Below, piece by piece: positions 1 to 9,159 of a stretch of DNA of 9,564 nt. Origin of the DNA: Pseudomonadota bacterium (GTDB lineage Bacteria > Myxococcota_A > Polyangia > Haliangiales > Haliangiaceae); NCBI GenBank assembly GCA_023386455.1, contig JAEWJO010000451.1, forward strand, positions 1 to 9,564, written 5' to 3'. A model generated the notes under the pieces. That model searched no databases, was not told where the DNA came from, and was given only the letters and a program-made list of their open reading frames with translations. How positions within the stretch are numbered: position 1 is the stretch's first letter; every line of letters begins with the position of its first letter. Both the position numbers and the translations under genes were made by a program.

Positions 1-40
1 GGATCACAGCGGTCTGACCATGTCGATCCCGCTGGATCAT
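1..40 (-). CDS. Possible 5' end of a further gene, cut by window edge
   Basis: Reading leftwards, an ATG (complement of 38-40) opens a frame of 13 codons, MIQRDRHGQTAVI, that stays open to the window edge. It begins 18 bases after the stop of the kinase gene on the same strand, a spacing typical of an operon. A weak purine stretch (AGAAG) lies a few bases upstream of the ATG. This is too short for any function or for coding statistics, and it could simply be chance open frame in GC-rich DNA. The only other nearby ATG on this strand runs into a stop after five codons. Confidence 0.2.
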   Translation of the reverse strand, partial: MIQRDRHGQTAVI

Positions 41-58
41 TACTTCTGGTCCAGGGCA

Positions 59-939
<881 letters not shown>

Positions 940-943
<4 letters not shown>

Positions 944-2292
944 TGCACGGAATACGTTAGCGTGTAATTGCCGTTTCCTGTCTGGCCAAAGCCATCGACG
1001 ATCAACCAATTGAGGTTTGCCCCCGAGACGCTGGCGCCGGTGAACCTGGCCTGAAAGCCGTTGCCGCAGCCGGTCTCGTCGTCGCTGCACGTGACGTCGC
1101 CGGTCGTCGCGGTCCCCCGACGCAGATAGAGGATGCTGTCGAACGCGGTCGACGTGCACGTGTTCGCCGCGACGGTGTAGGTCCGGCTGGGGCACGTCAG
1201 GAAGAAGTAGCCGACGTCGGGCTGGTTCGAGTTGGGCTCGCAGCCGGCGACCGACTGGTTGGTCTTGCCGGTCGTCGTCCCGGTGACGGAGCCGCTCGCC
1301 GCGGGGAGCGCGACGCCGCTGCGGCCGCCGCGCTTGAACGTCAACGATGCCGCGCCGGCCGTCGTGGTCGAGGAGAACTGGTCGAGCACGAGGCAGTAGG
1401 TGCCGGCCGGCAGATCGATCGCGCCCTGCGACCGCGTCGTCGAGCACGCGTCGTCCGAGCAGGCCTGCGTCGCGCCGATCGACGTGCACGAGCCGGCGAA
1501 CACGCGGATCACGGTGTCGAAGCTCGACGCGAGCGAGTCGAAATAGACGACCTCCTCGGCAGGCAGCGTGAACGTGTAGAACACGTCGCGACCGCCCTGG
1601 TCGCCGCAGTCGAGCGTCGCGGTCGACGCCGTCCAGTTGTCGTCGTGTGCCGCGGACAGGTCGACGGTGAACGTACCGCCCGCGGAGATGTCGATCGCGC
1701 CCGCGGCGGTGTCGTTGATCGGGCACGCGACGTCGGAACCGTTGCAGTCCTCGTCGACCTGGTTGCCGCACAGCTCGGCAGACGGTGGGCCGGCGCTCGC
1801 GCTGCAGACCGTCCCGGTCCCGTTTCCGTTGCACACGAGCGAGCCGGCTCGCGCGCACGCACCGAGCCCGACCGAGCACGCCTGGCCGATCGGGAACGTG
1901 TCGTCAGCGCCGTTCTGGCAGTCGTCGTCGAGGCCATTGCACAGCTCGACGGTGTTGCTCGTCATGTCGCTGCACATCGTCCCGCCATTCGGCGCGCAGA
2001 CGATCATGCCCTCGTTGCATGCATCCGCGTCGGCGCCATCGCAGGTCGACCCGACACCGAGGCCCTCGTCGACCATGCCGTCGCAGTCGTTGTCGGCGTG
2101 GTCGCACGTCTCGGTCACCGCAATGCAGGCGTCGGGCGGTGCGTCGGTCATGCGCGCGTCGGTCATCGCGGCATCGGGTGCCTCGCCATCGACGTCTCCC
2201 CCGTCGGTGGCGAGGCGCGGCTCCGACGCGACCGCGCAGCCCGCAAGGACTGCACTGAACGTCGCAACGAACCGGTTCACGGCAGCATCCAT
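940..2292 (-). CDS. Lipoprotein with MopE-type motifs and PPC-like domains
   Basis: Predicted 450-residue exported lipoprotein. The N-terminus is a short signal peptide ending in lipobox LAGC (lipid Cys19). An Asp/Ala/Thr-rich linker with a repeated MTDA unit follows (about 24-55). Three Cys/Asp motifs of the type E-x-C-x-x-x-D-x-D-C-x-x-x-x-D (61-78, 116-133, 173-190) resemble the 'putative metal-binding' motif named after MopE of Methylococcus and common in Myxococcota surface proteins. Two beta-rich domains follow, about 192-322 and 334-450. They show the pattern D-V-F-Y-x-F and F-D-(T/S)-(V/I) plus Cys pairs and an aGTYclvlD segment, resembling PPC-type domains. The protein is probably displayed on the cell surface or periplasmic side; metal binding and adhesion are inferences. 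The start at ATG 2292 is used. A GTG four codons downstream, preceded by GGATG, would give the neater signal peptide MNRFVATFSAVLAGC. Its stop overlaps the downstream kinase start by 4 bases. Confidence 0.9.
1723..2112 (-). repeat. Three MopE-type Cys/Asp motifs within the lipoprotein
   Basis: Three copies of an approximately 18-residue motif are encoded at 2059-2112 (ETCDHADNDCDGMVDEGL), 1894-1947 (ELCNGLDDDCQNGADDTF) and 1723-1776 (ELCGNQVDEDCNGSDVAC). They are separated by 37-39 residues that contain further Cys residues. The third copy is degenerate: it has an extra residue and lacks the terminal D-E pair. The acidic loop between two cysteines suggests calcium or transition-metal binding, by analogy with MopE-like families. 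The repeats are at protein level and are not strongly conserved as DNA. Confidence 0.8.
2141..2170 (-). repeat. 15-bp tandem repeat coding an MTDA linker
   Basis: Two adjacent 15-base units share an identical 11-base core, gcgtcggtcat, at 2141-2151 and 2156-2166. On the coding strand they encode MTDAR-MTDAP in the Asp/Ala-rich spacer just after the lipobox. Looser copies on both sides (EAPDA before, PPDA after) suggest that the linker grew by slippage of a 15-base unit. It is probably a flexible tether and may vary in length between strains. Confidence 0.5.
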
Positions 2293-2303
2293 GCACCAAG
2301 CCG

Positions 2304-2323
2304 TTGTGCAAGAGCAAGCACAA
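2304..2323. promoter_or_regulatory. Palindrome in divergent intergenic region, possible operator
   Basis: TTGTGC at 2304-2309 is the exact inverse of GCACAA at 2318-2323, with an 8-base spacer (aagagcaa). It sits in the 60-base gap between the divergent lipoprotein and nadA start codons, where a regulator could control both directions. I see no convincing -35/-10 pair on either strand here. It does not resemble the NrtR-type sites I know for NAD genes. A six-base arm can arise by chance, so this is only a candidate site. Confidence 0.25.
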
Positions 2324-2340
2324 GCTCGACGGCGCCATGC

Positions 2341-2346
2341 TAGGAA
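2341..2346 (+). promoter_or_regulatory. Ribosome binding site of nadA
   Basis: The sequence taggaa, with core AGGA at 2342-2345, lies 7 bases before the ATG at 2353. It is the clearest Shine-Dalgarno in the window, and it supports the chosen nadA start. Confidence 0.7.
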
Positions 2347-2352
2347 TCACTC

Positions 2353-3330
2353 ATGGACACGAAGTTGCCGGTCGTGGGTAACCCTGTAGCGTCCGAGCTC
2401 TCCGACGAGGAGCTCGAGGCGGAGATCCGCCGGCTCAAGACCGAGCGAAATGCGGTGATCCTCGCCCACTACTACCAGGAGTCGGAGATCCAGGATCTCG
2501 CGGACTTCGTCGGGGATTCGCTGCAGCTGTCGCAGGCCGCCGCCAAGACGAAGGCGGACGTCATCGCGTTCTGCGGTGTCCACTTCATGGCGGAGACCGC
2601 GAAGATCCTGAACCCCGACAAGATCGTGGTCGTCCCCGACCTGTCGGCCGGCTGCTCGCTCGCCGACGGCTGCCCTGCCCCGGTGTTCCAGAAGTGGCTC
2701 GAGCAGTACCCGGGTCACACGGTCGTCAGCTACATCAACTGCTCGGCCGAGGTGAAGGCGCTGTCCGACGTCATCTGCACGTCGTCGAACGCGGTGAAGA
2801 TCGTGAAGTCGCTCGAGGGTCAGAAGATCGTGTTCGCCCCCGACCGCCACCTCGGCGCGTTCGTCGCCAAGCAAGCGAGCCGCCCCGACCTCGTGCGCTG
2901 GGAAGGCACCTGCATCGTCCACGAGACGTTCTCCGAGCGGCGCCTGCTCGAGCTCATGGCCGCGAATCCCGATGCCGAGGTGATCGCGCACCCGGAGTGC
3001 ACCGAGTCGATCCTGCGCCACGCGCATCACGTCGCGTCGACGAGCGGCCTCATCGCGTACGCGCAGAAGAGCCCGAAGCAGACGTTCATCGTCGCGACCG
3101 AGGCCGGCATCCTGCACAAGATGCAGCAGGCCGCGCCGGGCAAGACGCTGATCGCCGCGCCGCCCGAGGACGAGAGCTGCGCGTGCAACATGTGCCCGTA
3201 CATGCGCAAGAACACGCTCGAGAAGCTCTACCTGTGCCTGCGCGATCTGAAGCCGCAGGTCGACGTGCCCGAGCCGGTGCGCGTCCGTGCGCTCAAGCCG
3301 ATCCAGCGCATGCTCGAGATGAGCGCCTGA
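2353..3330 (+). CDS. nadA: Quinolinate synthase NadA
   Basis: Predicted 325-residue [4Fe-4S] enzyme that condenses iminoaspartate with dihydroxyacetone phosphate to form quinolinate, the precursor of NAD, in the cytoplasm. Family signatures are clear: ILAHYYQ near residue 36, DFVGDSLQLS (51-60), FCGVHFMAET (73-82), DLSAGCSLAD (96-105), SYINCSAEVK (126-135), W-E-G-T-C-I-V-H (183-190), HPEC (213-216) and the C-terminal C-x-C-x-x-C cluster (276, 278, 281) followed by PYM. By comparison with known NadA structures, as remembered, the cluster ligands should be C101, C187 and C281. C276 and C278 match the extra cysteines seen in the E. coli-type motif. Length and motifs suggest an intact enzyme. The ATG at 2353 has a good AGGA site 7 bases upstream. 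No nadB or nadC lies in the window; instead the stop codon overlaps the start of a lipoprotein gene (TGATG). Confidence 0.97.
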   Translation: MDTKLPVVGNPVASELSDEELEAEIRRLKTERNAVILAHYYQESEIQDLADFVGDSLQLSQAAAKTKADVIAFCGVHFMAETAKILNPDKIVVVPDLSAGCSLADGCPAPVFQKWLEQYPGHTVVSYINCSAEVKALSDVICTSSNAVKIVKSLEGQKIVFAPDRHLGAFVAKQASRPDLVRWEGTCIVHETFSERRLLELMAANPDAEVIAHPECTESILRHAHHVASTSGLIAYAQKSPKQTFIVATEAGILHKMQQAAPGKTLIAAPPEDESCACNMCPYMRKNTLEKLYLCLRDLKPQVDVPEPVRVRALKPIQRMLEMSA

Positions 3331-4178
3331 TGCGCGCGCTCGGGGTGGGCCTCGCGATCCTGGCGCTCGGGGCGTGCAGCGATCGCAAGACCGCGACCTC
3401 CGCGGCACCTCCCGCGGCGATCCTGCCGGCCGCCAAGCCGCCGAAGTCGCAGCCGCTCGTTCCGTACAAGACGACGACGCTCGTCACCGCGATCGTCGGT
3501 CGCTGGGATTCGACGAAGGCGACCATGCAGCTGTGGCACCGCGCACCGGGCGCGACGAACGACAAGTACCTCGGCGGCTGGATCGCGGACGGCGCGCCCT
3601 GGCCTGCCGTGATCGGCGCGTCGGGCGCGGCCTGGGGCATCGGGCTGCACGGCAACGGCGCGCCGAACCGCGAGGGTCCGATCAAGAAGGAAGGCGATCG
3701 CAGGAGCCCGGCCGGCGCGTTCGCGCTGCGCGCCGTGTACGGCCTCGCCGACGATTCGCCCGGAGGCGGCCAGCTTCCCTATGAGACGACGAAGCTCGGC
3801 GACTGGGAGTGCATCGATGATCCGGGGTCGGAGTACTACGGACAGATCGTCGAGCGCAGGGCGATCCCCGCCGACTGGACGTCGTCCGAGCAGCTCCTGC
3901 GCGACGACGCGCTGTACACGTGGATCGTCGACGTCGCTCACAATCCCGACCACGTGCGCGGCAAGGGCAGCTGCATCTTCCTCCACGTCTGGGGCGGCAA
4001 GGACTCGACGACCGTCGGCTGCACCGCGATGGAGGACAGCAAGCTGCAGACGCTGATCGCCGAGCTCCATCCCACCGACGAGCCGGTATTCGTCCTCCTG
4101 CCGCTCGAGGACTACCAGGCGCTCGCGCCGGCGTGGGGCCTTCCGTCGCCGTCGCTCGTCGCCCCACCACCCCCGTGA
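3330..4178 (+). CDS. L,D-transpeptidase (YkuD-fold) lipoprotein
   Basis: Predicted 282-residue lipoprotein. Signal peptide MRALGVGLAILALGAC has a lipobox ending at Cys16, then an Ala/Pro/Lys linker (about 17-46). The catalytic domain covers about 50-260. It has the family pattern of a lead-in G-D-x-R-S-P-A-G-x-F (122-131) and the active-site block with His219 (IFLHVW) and Cys231 (STTVGC). This matches the H-x(n)-S-x-G-C type of L,D-transpeptidases, specifically the YafK/ErfK-like subgroup. Such enzymes form 3-3 peptidoglycan cross-links, attach proteins to the wall, or cut such links; which applies here cannot be told. A Pro-rich tail ends the protein. The ATG overlaps the nadA stop by one base (TGATG), and the next gene overlaps this one in the same way, so translation is probably coupled along the operon. 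Confidence 0.88.
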   Translation: MRALGVGLAILALGACSDRKTATSAAPPAAILPAAKPPKSQPLVPYKTTTLVTAIVGRWDSTKATMQLWHRAPGATNDKYLGGWIADGAPWPAVIGASGAAWGIGLHGNGAPNREGPIKKEGDRRSPAGAFALRAVYGLADDSPGGGQLPYETTKLGDWECIDDPGSEYYGQIVERRAIPADWTSSEQLLRDDALYTWIVDVAHNPDHVRGKGSCIFLHVWGGKDSTTVGCTAMEDSKLQTLIAELHPTDEPVFVLLPLEDYQALAPAWGLPSPSLVAPPPP

Positions 4179-5536
4179 TGCGCGCGCTCGCGGGCCTCGC
4201 GTTCCTCGTCGCGTGTAGCGGAAAGCCAGCGACCGACGACGCCGACCTCGCGAGCTACCTCGCGCGGGTCACGCGCATGTCCGCACCTGCGCGTGCGACG
4301 GAGATCGCGAGCTGGCGGCTGTCGCGCGACGAGTTCGAGAAGCTCGTCGTCGCGCCGTACCGATCGCTCTGGTTCCAGTATGCGACCCACTTCGACGAGC
4401 TCGCCCCGTCGCTCGCCGCGCGGCTCGATCACGGCGGCACGTTCACCGCGCGCAAGCACGTCGCCGGCGATGCCGCGCTGACGCCATCGCAGGGACGCCT
4501 GCGCTGGACGGTCCCGGTCCAGTACCCGAGCATGGTCGTCGAGGAAGGCGGCGCGCCCGTCGACACGGTGTTCGTCCGCATCGGCTCGCACTGGCGCTCG
4601 CTATCGGGCATCGACGAGGAGCTGCTCGCACGCGCGCGCGAGCTCGACCGGACCTGCGGCGATCGCCTCGCGACCGCCGGGCCGCCGACGAAGTGCACCG
4701 AGATCGCGTGGGTCGTCGCCGACGCGGCGCTGCGCGGGCAGACGGACCGATTCGCGCACGCGTGCCAGCTCGCGTCGAGCGCCTGCATCCTGCCCGGCGG
4801 CGGCGAGCTCGACGCCGCGCTGCGCGACGCGGGTCTCGTGCGCGACAAGCCGAGCGCCGACAATCGGACGGCGAAGAGCGCGAGCTGCACGACGCCGGAG
4901 TACGTCGTCACCGGCCTGTACGGCGAGCAGATCACGATCCGCGACCACGCCTGCCACATCTGCACGTTCGCGCTCGACGACGACCCGTCGCCGGTCGTCG
5001 CCGGATTCGCCCGCGCGCTGCGCGAGACACCGGGCGCGTTCCTCGACGCCGCGGCGCTGAAGCGCGTCAGCCTGTGCTCGTCGATCGTGCCCGACCAGGC
5101 GACGGCGCTCTACGCCGACACGATGATCGGTGGCACGATCGACCCGCAGCGCGGCGGCCTGATGCTGCTCGCCGAGGACGCGTCGCTGACCGGCGAGGAG
5201 ATCCTTCACCACGAGCTGTTCCACCTGTTCGATCGCAACGTGCAGATGCTTCGCTATGCACCCGACGATCCGGCCTGGGAGGCGCTCAACCCGAAGCGCT
5301 TTCGCTACGGCCGCGGCCAGACGGCCGGTCCCGGGTTCCTGAGCTCGCACGCGACGGCGAGCAATCGCGAGGACCGCGCGACGGTCTACCAGTTCATGAT
5401 GGCCCACCCGACCGAGCTGTGCGAGCGCGCGGCGCACGACCCGATCCTCCTCGGCAAGGCGCGCCTCCTCCGCGATCGCATCCGCGGCGTGATCGGCGCG
5501 AGCGACTACATCGACCACCGCCTGCCCTGCCTGTGA
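4178..5536 (+). CDS. Lipoprotein zinc metallopeptidase, HExxH type, two-part
   Basis: Predicted 452-residue lipoprotein, lipobox LVAC with lipid Cys13. The C-terminal half (about 225-452) looks like a putative zinc-binding metallopeptidase. It has HHELFHLFD with H345-E346-x-x-H349, a downstream W-E-x-L-N-P (367-372), a G-F-L-S-S-H segment (386-391) and N-R-E-D-R-A (396-401), whose Glu398 is a good candidate third zinc ligand, as in the gluzincin-like families with an E-D-x-A motif. The N-terminal half (about 20-225) is not recognised; it is charged, mostly helical in look, and contains four cysteines (160, 173, 196, 203). A CHIC pair (C259, C262) lies at the join. The substrate is unknown; a peptidoglycan or envelope protein is possible given the adjacent transpeptidase. 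The ATG overlaps the previous stop (TGATG) and has no Shine-Dalgarno in the C-rich sequence before it, which favours re-initiation by coupled ribosomes. Confidence 0.85.
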   Translation: MRALAGLAFLVACSGKPATDDADLASYLARVTRMSAPARATEIASWRLSRDEFEKLVVAPYRSLWFQYATHFDELAPSLAARLDHGGTFTARKHVAGDAALTPSQGRLRWTVPVQYPSMVVEEGGAPVDTVFVRIGSHWRSLSGIDEELLARARELDRTCGDRLATAGPPTKCTEIAWVVADAALRGQTDRFAHACQLASSACILPGGGELDAALRDAGLVRDKPSADNRTAKSASCTTPEYVVTGLYGEQITIRDHACHICTFALDDDPSPVVAGFARALRETPGAFLDAAALKRVSLCSSIVPDQATALYADTMIGGTIDPQRGGLMLLAEDASLTGEEILHHELFHLFDRNVQMLRYAPDDPAWEALNPKRFRYGRGQTAGPGFLSSHATASNREDRATVYQFMMAHPTELCERAAHDPILLGKARLLRDRIRGVIGASDYIDHRLPCL

Positions 5537-5565
5537 CGCACGCTATCGACAAGGCCCCATCGCAG

Positions 5566-6570
5566 ATGCGACCGTCGATGGATATGAAGACGGCCGTGAT
5601 GGTGATGACCTCGCTCCTGTTCTGCGCGTGCGACGACGGTGGCGGCAACACGAACCACCTCGACGCCGGCGAGGGCAGCGATGGTGGAGGGAACGGGGTG
5701 GCATGCAGCACGACGATGGACCTGGCCGCCGGGTCCGCCTACACCGACTACACCGTCATGGCCTCGCAGGTGTTCTCGGGCACGGCGACCGCCTACGAGT
5801 GGTCGGTCACCAGTGACTCGCCGTGCGACCGCGTGCTGAAGGCAAACGACGGCAAGCCCTACTCGCCGACCGGCGACACGACCGCCAGCCTGACGTTCCG
5901 GCCGACGCTACCCGGCGACTACACCATCGCGCTGAAGGCGACGACCGCCAGCGGCATGGTCACCGCCTGCGGCAAGATGAAGGTCACCGCGCCGGGCCTG
6001 CGCGTCGAGCTCTGCTCCGACGGCACGCAGCAGACCGACATCGATCTCCACGTTCACCGCCCCGGCACGACCGCGGCGTGGTTCAGCGCGACCGACGATT
6101 GCTTCTTCAACAACTGCATCGCGCAAGGCAATCGCGTCAACTGGGGCCTGGCGACGAGCGCGATCGGGGCGTGCTCGAAGAGCCCGAACGGCTCGTCGTA
6201 CACGCCGGGAGGCAACTGCCCGAACCCGCGCATGGACAGCGACACGCTCGACTTCCGCGAGTTCGAGAGCACCAGCATCGACAACCCGCCGAGCGGCATG
6301 CCGATCCGAGTGATGGCGCACTACTACGGCGGCTCGAGCACGGCGATCCATCCGGTCGTCGCGATCTACTGCAACGGCACGCGCAAGGCCGTGTACGGCG
6401 CGGGCGCCGACCAGGTCATAGGCTTCAACAAGCCCGGCGGCCTCAACGCCGGCTCGATGTGGCGCGTCGCCGACGTGACGATGAACGGCACCGACTGCAC
6501 GGTGACGCCGCTGCACCCGCCGAACACCTCGACCGGCTACTTCGTGACGACCGACGACCCGGCGTACTGA
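5566..6570 (+). CDS. Lipoprotein with PKD-like and DUF2135-like domains
   Basis: Predicted 334-residue exported protein of unknown function. The N-terminus has a hydrophobic stretch ending LLFCAC with likely lipid Cys22 (an atypical lipobox, Phe at -3), followed by an Asp/Gly/Asn linker. Residues about 55-145 look like one PKD/Ig-type beta domain: AYEWSV, SLTFRPTLPGDYTIALKA and the closing GKMKVTAPG. Residues about 146-315 contain TDIDLHVHRP (157-166), D-C-F-F-N-N-C (178-184), NWG (192-194), a D-S-D-T-L-D segment and MAHYYGG (250-256). This pattern resembles the DUF2135-like domain often seen in Myxococcota secreted proteins, where the D-x-D-x-H block may bind metal. The start is uncertain: ATG at 5566 has AAGG about 11 bases upstream, while ATGs at 5578 and 5584 give 330 and 328 residues. 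It follows the metallopeptidase gene by 29 bases, probably in the same operon. Confidence 0.8.
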   Translation: MRPSMDMKTAVMVMTSLLFCACDDGGGNTNHLDAGEGSDGGGNGVACSTTMDLAAGSAYTDYTVMASQVFSGTATAYEWSVTSDSPCDRVLKANDGKPYSPTGDTTASLTFRPTLPGDYTIALKATTASGMVTACGKMKVTAPGLRVELCSDGTQQTDIDLHVHRPGTTAAWFSATDDCFFNNCIAQGNRVNWGLATSAIGACSKSPNGSSYTPGGNCPNPRMDSDTLDFREFESTSIDNPPSGMPIRVMAHYYGGSSTAIHPVVAIYCNGTRKAVYGAGADQVIGFNKPGGLNAGSMWRVADVTMNGTDCTVTPLHPPNTSTGYFVTTDDPAY

Positions 6571-6575
6571 GCGGA

Positions 6576-8945
<2,370 letters not shown>

Positions 8946-8971
8946 CGGTGTCGTCTCTGGAGTAGCGGGCG

Positions 8972-8999
8972 AATCTATCCGAATCCGTCGCGGTGACAA
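8972..8999 (-). promoter_or_regulatory. Candidate sigma70-like promoter of the HelD-type gene
   Basis: On the minus strand TTGTCA (complement of 8994-8999, five of six bases matching TTGACA) is followed after 16 bases by TAGATT (complement of 8972-8977, four of six matching TATAAT). Transcription would begin roughly 20 bases before the ATG at 8945. The relative AT-richness of this patch in otherwise very GC-rich DNA adds support. The upstream ATG at 9098 would lie outside such a transcript, which supports the shorter protein. Confidence 0.45.
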
Positions 9000-9066
9000 G
9001 GCGTAAGACGGGCCATGAATCCGGGACCTTAACGATCCCGACGACGATCTCGATGCGACGCGCAAC

Positions 9067-9084
9067 CGGTAGCTCCCTCTACCG
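9067..9084. other. Short perfect stem-loop between divergent genes
   Basis: CGGTAG (9067-9072) and CTACCG (9079-9084) form a perfect six-base stem with loop ctccct. No T-run follows on either strand, so an intrinsic terminator is unlikely. It lies 12 bases before the in-frame ATG at 9097, where it would cover the ribosome-binding position of that start. It could therefore be a regulator site, a leader structure, or chance. Confidence 0.3.
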
Positions 9085-9159
9085 ATACGAGCCCCCATGA
9101 CGCAGGCACTCCGGAAGGCTTCCCAGACCCGATCGCGGCCGTGGCTCGTACGATGTGCG

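Noticed and set aside
32..54. Inverted repeat CTGGA/TCCAG after the left kinase as a terminator
   Set aside because: The stem is only five bases with a 13-base loop and no T-run on the minus strand, so it is not a convincing terminator.
944..1879. In-frame upstream extension of the left kinase to a 606-residue protein
   Set aside because: The extra 312 residues are Arg-rich nonsense lying in another frame of the lipoprotein gene, whose lipobox and Cys/Asp motifs are clearly real. The kinase lead begins at the GTGA overlap.
2347..3408. Minus-strand open frame opposite nadA
   Set aside because: It mirrors nadA codons in an antisense frame; nadA carries all family motifs and a good ribosome site.
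4946..4966. Heme c attachment site in the metallopeptidase (HACHIC)
   Set aside because: Cytochrome c sites read C-x-x-C-H. Here the residue after the second Cys is Thr, so at most it is a CxxC pair.
8946..9098. Start of the HelD-type protein at 9098 (51 more residues)
   Set aside because: The added segment is Arg/Ser-rich without HelD similarity and would cover the candidate promoter at 8972-8999 and most of the divergent intergenic region.
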